DNA of 9,868 nt, from assembly GCA_946626015.1 (NCBI GenBank), contig CAMOTT010000069.1, positions 1 through 9,868 on the forward strand. Reading direction: 5' to 3'. A model generated the notes under the pieces. That model was not told the origin of the DNA and searched no databases. It saw only the letters and a program-made list of their open reading frames with translations. Below, one piece after another: positions 5,878 to 9,868 of the stretch (position 1 is the stretch's first letter; the number at the start of each line of letters is the position of its first letter). A program made the translations under genes and the position numbers. Source of the stretch: an uncultured Clostridia bacterium. GTDB lineage: Bacteria; Bacillota; Clostridia; Oscillospirales; Acutalibacteraceae.

Positions 5878-7521
5878 TCACCAAGATGAATTAAGGGCAA
5901 CGGTGCGGTTGAAAACGAGCTTATCCGGAGTACTGTCCTTATCCACGCAGAAATAGCCCTGACGCATGAACTGGAACACCTGACCGGGTTCAAGGTCTTT
6001 AAGACCGCCGTCCAGCACACAATTTTCAAGAACAATGAGAGAATCGGGATTTATGCACTCCGCAAGGTTGTCCGAGGGGTTCTCAACGTTGAACAGCCTG
6101 TCGTAAAGCCTAACCTCCGCGGTCACACAGCCCGCGGCGGAAACCCAGTGAAGGGTGCCCTTGACCTTCCTGCCGTCGGGAGCGTTGCCGCCCCTGCTTT
6201 CCGGGTCATAGGTGCAGTGCAGGCAGGTCACCTCCCCGTTTTCATCTGTCTCATAGCTTTCACACTTTACAAGATACGCGCCCTTGAGCCTGACCTCATT
6301 GCCGGGATAAAGGCGGAAATATTTTTTGACCGGCTCTATCATAAAGTCCTCACGCTCAACGTAAAGCTCGCGGGAGAAGGTCACGGCCTTTGTACCCTTT
6401 TCGGGTTTGTTGGGATTAACGTCTATTTCGATCTGCTCGGTCTTGCCCTCGGGATAATTGTCGATTATCACCTTGAGGGGATCCAACACAGCCATGGCTC
6501 TGTCCGCGTTCACGTTGAGGTTATCCCTTACGCAGGCCTCCAGAAGGCCGTAATCAACAACGCTGTAAGCCTTTGATACGCCTATCCTGTCGATGAAATC
6601 ACGGACAGCCTCCGCCGGATATCCCCTGCGGCGCATACCGCAAAGGGTGACCATCCTCGGATCATCCCAGCCGCTGACCGTTCCGCTCTGGACAAGTTCA
6701 AGACACTTGCGCTTGCTGGTCACGCAGTAGTTGAGGTTCAGCCTGGCAAACTCTATCTGACGGGGAGGTTCCTCAAAGCCTATCTCATCAATGAACCAGT
6801 TGTAAAGGGGTCTGTGGTTTTCAAACTCCAGTGAGCAGAGGGAATATGTCACACCCTCGGCAGCATCCGAAAGAGGATGGGCAAAGTCGTACATGGGGTA
6901 CACACACCACTTGTCCCCAGTCTGGTGATGGGTCGTGTGGGCTATTCTGTAAATGACAGGGTCACGCATATTGAGGTTGGGTGACGCCATGTCGATTTTA
7001 GCTCTGAGCACCTTTTCCCCGTTGGCAAACTCGCCCTTGGTCATCCGCTCGAACAGGTCAAGGTTCTCCTCCACCGAACGGTTGCGGTAGGGGCTGTCCT
7101 TGCCCGGCTCGGTAAGGGTTCCCCTGTATTCTCTGATTTCGTCCGGGGAAAGATCACAAACGTAAGCCTTGCCCTTTTTGATGAGCTTTATTGCGCATTC
7201 ATAGATAAAATCAAAGTAGCTTGAGGCATAAAGACACTTGTTCCATTTGAAGCCCAGCCACTCAATATCCTCCTTTATGGCGTCAACGTACTCCACGTCC
7301 TCTTTGGAGGGGTTCGTGTCATCCAGACGAAGGTTGCAGATGCCGTTGTATTTTTCGGCTGTGGAAAAGTCTATGCAAATCGCCTTTGCGTGACCGATGT
7401 GCAGGTATCCGTTGGGTTCCGGCGGAAAACGGGTCTGGATCCTGTTGTTGACACCGTTCGCCAGATCCTCGTCAATGAAATCATAAATAAAATTTGATGA
7501 AGCAACAATACTTTCTTCCAT
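5878..7521 (-). CDS. glnS: Glutamine--tRNA ligase (GlnRS)
   Basis: Class I aminoacyl-tRNA synthetase that charges tRNA-Gln with glutamine using ATP, in the cytoplasm. At 547 residues it matches the family (E. coli about 554). The Rossmann catalytic domain has RFPPEPNGYLHIGHAKA with HIGH at 41-44, and LRLDDTNP (64-71). The Gln-specific region follows (YPMYDFAHPLSDA, 208-220; SLEFENHRPLY, 230-240). The second signature is VTSKR at 267-271 with Lys270, where VMSKR is the form in E. coli GlnRS: Thr268 replaces Met. SGWDDPRM (283-290) follows. The C-terminal beta-barrel anticodon-binding domains include PNKPEKG, DGRKVKGTLHWVSA, EVRLYDRLF and VFNRTVAL. ATG at 7521 has AAAGGA 9 nt upstream. It begins 18 nt after gltX ends. 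Its presence means tRNA-Gln can be charged directly, without the GatCAB amidotransferase route used by many Firmicutes. Confidence 0.98.
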   Translation of the reverse strand: MEESIVASSNFIYDFIDEDLANGVNNRIQTRFPPEPNGYLHIGHAKAICIDFSTAEKYNGICNLRLDDTNPSKEDVEYVDAIKEDIEWLGFKWNKCLYASSYFDFIYECAIKLIKKGKAYVCDLSPDEIREYRGTLTEPGKDSPYRNRSVEENLDLFERMTKGEFANGEKVLRAKIDMASPNLNMRDPVIYRIAHTTHHQTGDKWCVYPMYDFAHPLSDAAEGVTYSLCSLEFENHRPLYNWFIDEIGFEEPPRQIEFARLNLNYCVTSKRKCLELVQSGTVSGWDDPRMVTLCGMRRRGYPAEAVRDFIDRIGVSKAYSVVDYGLLEACVRDNLNVNADRAMAVLDPLKVIIDNYPEGKTEQIEIDVNPNKPEKGTKAVTFSRELYVEREDFMIEPVKKYFRLYPGNEVRLKGAYLVKCESYETDENGEVTCLHCTYDPESRGGNAPDGRKVKGTLHWVSAAGCVTAEVRLYDRLFNVENPSDNLAECINPDSLIVLENCVLDGGLKDLEPGQVFQFMRQGYFCVDKDSTPDKLVFNRTVALNSSW

Positions 7522-7539
7522 TGCGGTGGTTCCTTTCTG

Positions 7540-9201
7540 TCAGTTGTTCCTGTAATATTCCAAAGCGTCGTTAAGCCTTGCTCTTACTTTGTCTTCACCT
7601 AAAAGCCTGATTATGGAGTGCAGATCCGGGGTGTTCACACGGGAAGTGATCGCCACCCTGATAACGGTGGACAGGTCGCCGATATGGCCCTTGTACTCAT
7701 CGGGATTGTTCTTGTACTCCTTGACGTTGGCGGTGTAGCCAAGCCCGGGACACAGCTCCTTCATTTTAGCGAACCATGTGTCCTTGTCATCCGCAAAGTC
7801 AAAGACCTTTATATATTCCTCAAGTATCGCCGCAGCGTCCTTGTTTGAGATCCTCTCAGGCAGAGCGTAGTCCTTTTTGTATATCTCGTCAAAGAAATAC
7901 TCAACGTAGCCCTTGACCTCATTCCACTTTGCTATATCCTTACGGGGCTTGGCAGTGCCCCTGTCTATGCTGAAAATCGAGGTCGCGTATTCACAGTTGG
8001 AAGAAAGCAGACCGTAAAGCTCCGGGTCATAGCTCTCCGCCCATTTTACCGCGTTGCCGTAAACCTCCTGCGCCGTCATAAGCGAGATCACGTTCTTGCT
8101 CACGTCCGTGAGCTTGACCAGATCGAACAGAGCGCCGCTGGGGCTCATTTTTTTGAGGTTAAAGGGGAACTCCTGCTGCGGAGCGCGGGGGTTTGCCCTG
8201 CGCCAATCCTCAAAGTTTGAGTTTATGAGGGTAAGCAGATATTCCATAACGCTCTCTTTCGGGAAGCCCTGTTCGGTGAAGTAGCTCACCGCCGCCTCCG
8301 GATCCTTGCGCTTTGAGAGCTTGCGCTTGTTGCCGTCCTCCTCCTTCATGATAGGGGAAACGTGGGCGTATTTAGGCACCTTAAAACCGCAGGCCTTGAA
8401 CAGGGCGATGTGCAGAGGCACTGAGGCTATCCATTCGTCGCTGCGTATAACGTGGGTGGTCCTCATAAAATGGTCGTCCACCGCGTGGGCAAAATGATAG
8501 GTTGGTATGCCGTCGGTCTTGAGCAGAACAACGTCCATGTTGTTCTCCGGCATCTCGATCTTGCCCTTTATCATATCGTCAAAGGTTATGCGGCGGCTGC
8601 CGTCGCCAAGGGCGCGCAGACGAAGCACGAAAGGCTCACCGGCTGATATCCTGCGTTTCTGCTCCTCAAAGCTCAGGTCGCGGCACCGGGCCCATTCGCC
8701 GTAATAGCCCTTGTTTACGTGTTGCTCCTCCTGACGGGCGCGCAGGTCGTTAAGATCCTCCTCCGAGCAGAAGCAGGGGTAGGCGCTGCCCTCTTTGACC
8801 AGCTGCTTGGCAATGGCCTGATAGATGGTTTTTCTGTGGCTCTGCTGATAGGGGCCGTAGCTTCCGCTTTCCTTATTAAAACCGATAACGCCCTCGTCTA
8901 TTTCAACGCCAAAGTCAGTGAGCCCCTTGATTATCTCTGAAACCCCGTCCTCGATCTCGCGTTTTTTGTCGGTATCCTCAATACGGAGCAGGAACACTCC
9001 GCCCGTGGACATTGCCGTGAGCTTGTTTACAAGGGCGGTAAACAGGCCGCCTATGTGGAGGAAACCGGTGGGGCTGGGTGCAAAACGTGTGACCCTCGCC
9101 CCCTCGGGAAGAGCCCTGGGAGGAAAGTCTTTCTCGCACTGCTCCGGCGTAAGGTCAATATCCGGGAATATAAGCTCTGCAAGCGCTTCAAAATCGTTCA
9201 A
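7540..9201 (-). CDS. gltX: Glutamate--tRNA ligase (GluRS)
   Basis: Class I synthetase that charges tRNA-Glu in the cytoplasm. Numbering here is from the alternative TTG at 9231: RFAPSPTGFLHIGG with HIGG at 59-62, LLRIEDTD (81-88), TYHFAHAVDDHFM with HVIRSDEW (244-267), and KLSKR (304-308) before a helical C-terminal anticodon-binding domain ending LEYYRNN. I prefer the in-frame TTG at 9199-9201 (residue 11 in that numbering, giving 553 aa starting MNDFEALAEL). It has GAGGTG 6 nt upstream (complement of 9208-9213), while the TTG at 9231 has only a poorly spaced AAGG and would begin about 4 nt after the predicted transcript start. Even with the shorter start there is an extension of roughly 35 residues before the fold, and the protein is longer than the usual 470-490, as in a clostridial GluRS subgroup. 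It is first in an operon with glnS and the membrane protein. Confidence 0.96.
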   Translation of the reverse strand: MNDFEALAELIFPDIDLTPEQCEKDFPPRALPEGARVTRFAPSPTGFLHIGGLFTALVNKLTAMSTGGVFLLRIEDTDKKREIEDGVSEIIKGLTDFGVEIDEGVIGFNKESGSYGPYQQSHRKTIYQAIAKQLVKEGSAYPCFCSEEDLNDLRARQEEQHVNKGYYGEWARCRDLSFEEQKRRISAGEPFVLRLRALGDGSRRITFDDMIKGKIEMPENNMDVVLLKTDGIPTYHFAHAVDDHFMRTTHVIRSDEWIASVPLHIALFKACGFKVPKYAHVSPIMKEEDGNKRKLSKRKDPEAAVSYFTEQGFPKESVMEYLLTLINSNFEDWRRANPRAPQQEFPFNLKKMSPSGALFDLVKLTDVSKNVISLMTAQEVYGNAVKWAESYDPELYGLLSSNCEYATSIFSIDRGTAKPRKDIAKWNEVKGYVEYFFDEIYKKDYALPERISNKDAAAILEEYIKVFDFADDKDTWFAKMKELCPGLGYTANVKEYKNNPDEYKGHIGDLSTVIRVAITSRVNTPDLHSIIRLLGEDKVRARLNDALEYYRNN

Positions 9202-9241
9202 AAGTAACACCTCGAAGTCAATATTATCCAATTTACCTTAT

Positions 9242-9270
9242 ATTATTGCAGAAAAACCCGCCAATAACAA
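9242..9270 (-). promoter_or_regulatory. Predicted promoter of the gltX-glnS operon
   Basis: On the minus strand TTGTTA (complement of 9265-9270), 17 nt, then AATAAT (complement of 9242-9247) preceded by TGC, an extended -10. The expected transcript start near 9235 leaves a leader of about 34 nt before the TTG at 9201. That is too short for a T-box or other riboswitch. Confidence 0.55.
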
Positions 9271-9363
9271 GTGTAAAATAAATAAATGCTTTAAAAATTT
9301 AAGATGATTTTTTTATATTTTTTATATATATTTACATAATAAAGTACTTTTTGAGATAACCTA

Positions 9364-9392
9364 TTGCAAATCTATTTTATTTATTATACAAT
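9364..9392 (+). promoter_or_regulatory. Predicted promoter of pgk
   Basis: TTGCAA (9364-9369), 17 nt, TACAAT (9387-9392). The expected start is near 9399, giving a leader of about 43 nt. The -35 matches at 4 of 6 and the -10 at 5 of 6 positions. The DNA around is extremely AT-rich, so other placements are possible. Confidence 0.5.
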
Positions 9393-9401
9393 AAAAGTCG
9401 G

Positions 9402-9419
9402 TAAAATTTGTAAATTTTA
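9402..9419. promoter_or_regulatory. 18-bp palindrome at the predicted start of the pgk transcript
   Basis: TAAAATTT-GT-AAATTTTA is a perfect inverted repeat with 8-bp arms and a 2-bp centre, lying just downstream of the predicted +1 and ending 6 nt before the ribosome binding site. It could be an operator where a repressor blocks transcription, or a weak 5' hairpin in the mRNA; the all-A/T stem with a 2-nt centre makes the DNA-site reading more likely. No regulator is identified. Confidence 0.45.
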
Positions 9420-9441
9420 TTTAAGAAAGGATTTGTCAGCA

Positions 9442-9868
9442 ATGAATGTACTCAACAAGAAATCAGTAGAAGATATCAATGTCAGCGGCAAGAGAGTCCT
9501 TGTACGCTGCGACTTCAATGTCCCCCTTGACGGTGGAAAAATCACCAGCGACAAGCGTATTGTTGCCTCTCTCCCCACCATCAAGTATCTCATCGATCAG
9601 GGCGCGAGAGTTATTCTCTGCTCACACCTTGGCAGACCCAAGGGTGAGTTCAAGCCCGAATTCTCACTTGCTCCCGTTGCCGTGCGTCTCTCCGAGCTGC
9701 TGGGCAAGGAGGTCAAGATGGCAAAGGACGTTGTGGGCGAAAGCGCTCAGACCATCGCTGCGGAGCTTAAAGACGGCGACGTTATGCTCATCGAAAACGT
9801 GAGATTCCACGCTGAGGAGACAAAGAACGATCCCGAGTTTTCAAAGAAGCTTGCTTCTCTCGCGGAGA
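9442..9868 (+). CDS. pgk: Phosphoglycerate kinase (5' part, continues beyond window)
   Basis: Glycolytic enzyme that transfers phosphate from 1,3-bisphosphoglycerate to ADP in the cytoplasm. The window holds 142 residues of the usual 395-400, within the N-terminal 3-phosphoglycerate-binding domain. Signature VLVRCDFNVPLD (19-30) carries Asp24 and Asn26; Arg39 follows in SDKRIVASLPTI; SHLGRPKGE (61-69) has His62 and Arg65; LIENVRFHAEETKND (116-130) has Arg121. All substrate-contacting residues expected in this part are present. ATG at 9442 has AAAGGA at 9426-9431, 10 nt away. The codons are smoother and richer in AAG, GAC and CTC than in the neighbours, as expected for a highly expressed gene. 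It is divergent from gltX, with its own promoter and a palindrome in the leader. The nucleotide-binding C-terminal domain is not in view. Confidence 0.98.
   Translation, partial: MNVLNKKSVEDINVSGKRVLVRCDFNVPLDGGKITSDKRIVASLPTIKYLIDQGARVILCSHLGRPKGEFKPEFSLAPVAVRLSELLGKEVKMAKDVVGESAQTIAAELKDGDVMLIENVRFHAEETKNDPEFSKKLASLAE

Noticed and set aside
6148..6576. Open 142-codon frame opposite glnS
   Set aside because: Shadow of the GlnRS anticodon-binding domain; no ribosome binding site and no recognisable protein.
9202..9441. T-box or amino-acid riboswitch upstream of gltX
   Set aside because: The predicted leader is only about 34 nt. I see no T-box AGGGUGGNACCGCG-like sequence, no specifier hairpin and no terminator here.

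Overview
The window looks like chromosomal DNA of a low-to-medium-GC Gram-positive anaerobe, probably a gut-type clostridium (Oscillospiraceae/Ruminococcaceae-like). This is inferred from the gene content (ACT-domain UPF0237 plus UPF0210 pair, an Lrp-linked PLP aminotransferase, and GluRS and GlnRS genes in tandem), strong GGAGG-type ribosome binding sites, AT-rich intergenic spacers with sigma-A-type promoters, and a palindromic intergenic repeat built on CTCCCTTGTGTAAAGGGAG, of a kind I recall from such genomes. No 16S or other phylogenetic marker was analysed, so this is an impression and not an assignment.

Layout. (1) 1-1471, minus strand: an Lrp/AsnC-family regulator translationally coupled by a 4-nt TTGA overlap to a class I/II PLP-dependent aminotransferase whose C-terminus lies outside the window. 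(2) 1472-1619: a compact divergent promoter region in which the two -35 boxes lie back to back with one base between them. (3) 1620-3269, plus strand: a two-gene operon of a small ACT-domain protein (UPF0237) and a UPF0210 'PFL-family' protein, a conserved but functionally unassigned pair. (4) 3366-4883, plus strand: a secreted or lipid-anchored alpha/beta hydrolase of the LCAT/PGAP1 lipase type, with its own promoter. (5) 4884-5262: a convergent intergenic region without genes, holding a MITE-like inverted repeat, a pair of alternative hairpins and a strong terminator. (6) 5263 to about 9201, minus strand: the operon gltX-glnS-small four-helix membrane protein. (7) 9202-9441: a second divergent promoter region. 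(8) 9442 to the end, plus strand: the 5' part of pgk (phosphoglycerate kinase).

How the parts work together. The left half is an amino-acid-sensing divergon: an Lrp regulator (RAM ligand-binding domain) and a stand-alone ACT protein (a related ligand-binding fold) are transcribed away from a shared 148-bp region, one driving an aminotransferase and the other the unexplained UPF0210 protein. The right half charges tRNA-Glu and tRNA-Gln directly from one transcript, with a membrane protein of unknown role as the last gene. pgk and the lipase appear to be independent units. The candidates for undescribed biology are the ACT/UPF0210 pair and its link to the Lrp regulator, the membrane protein in the tRNA-synthetase operon, and the intergenic repeat. 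Otherwise the window is mainly ordinary housekeeping sequence.
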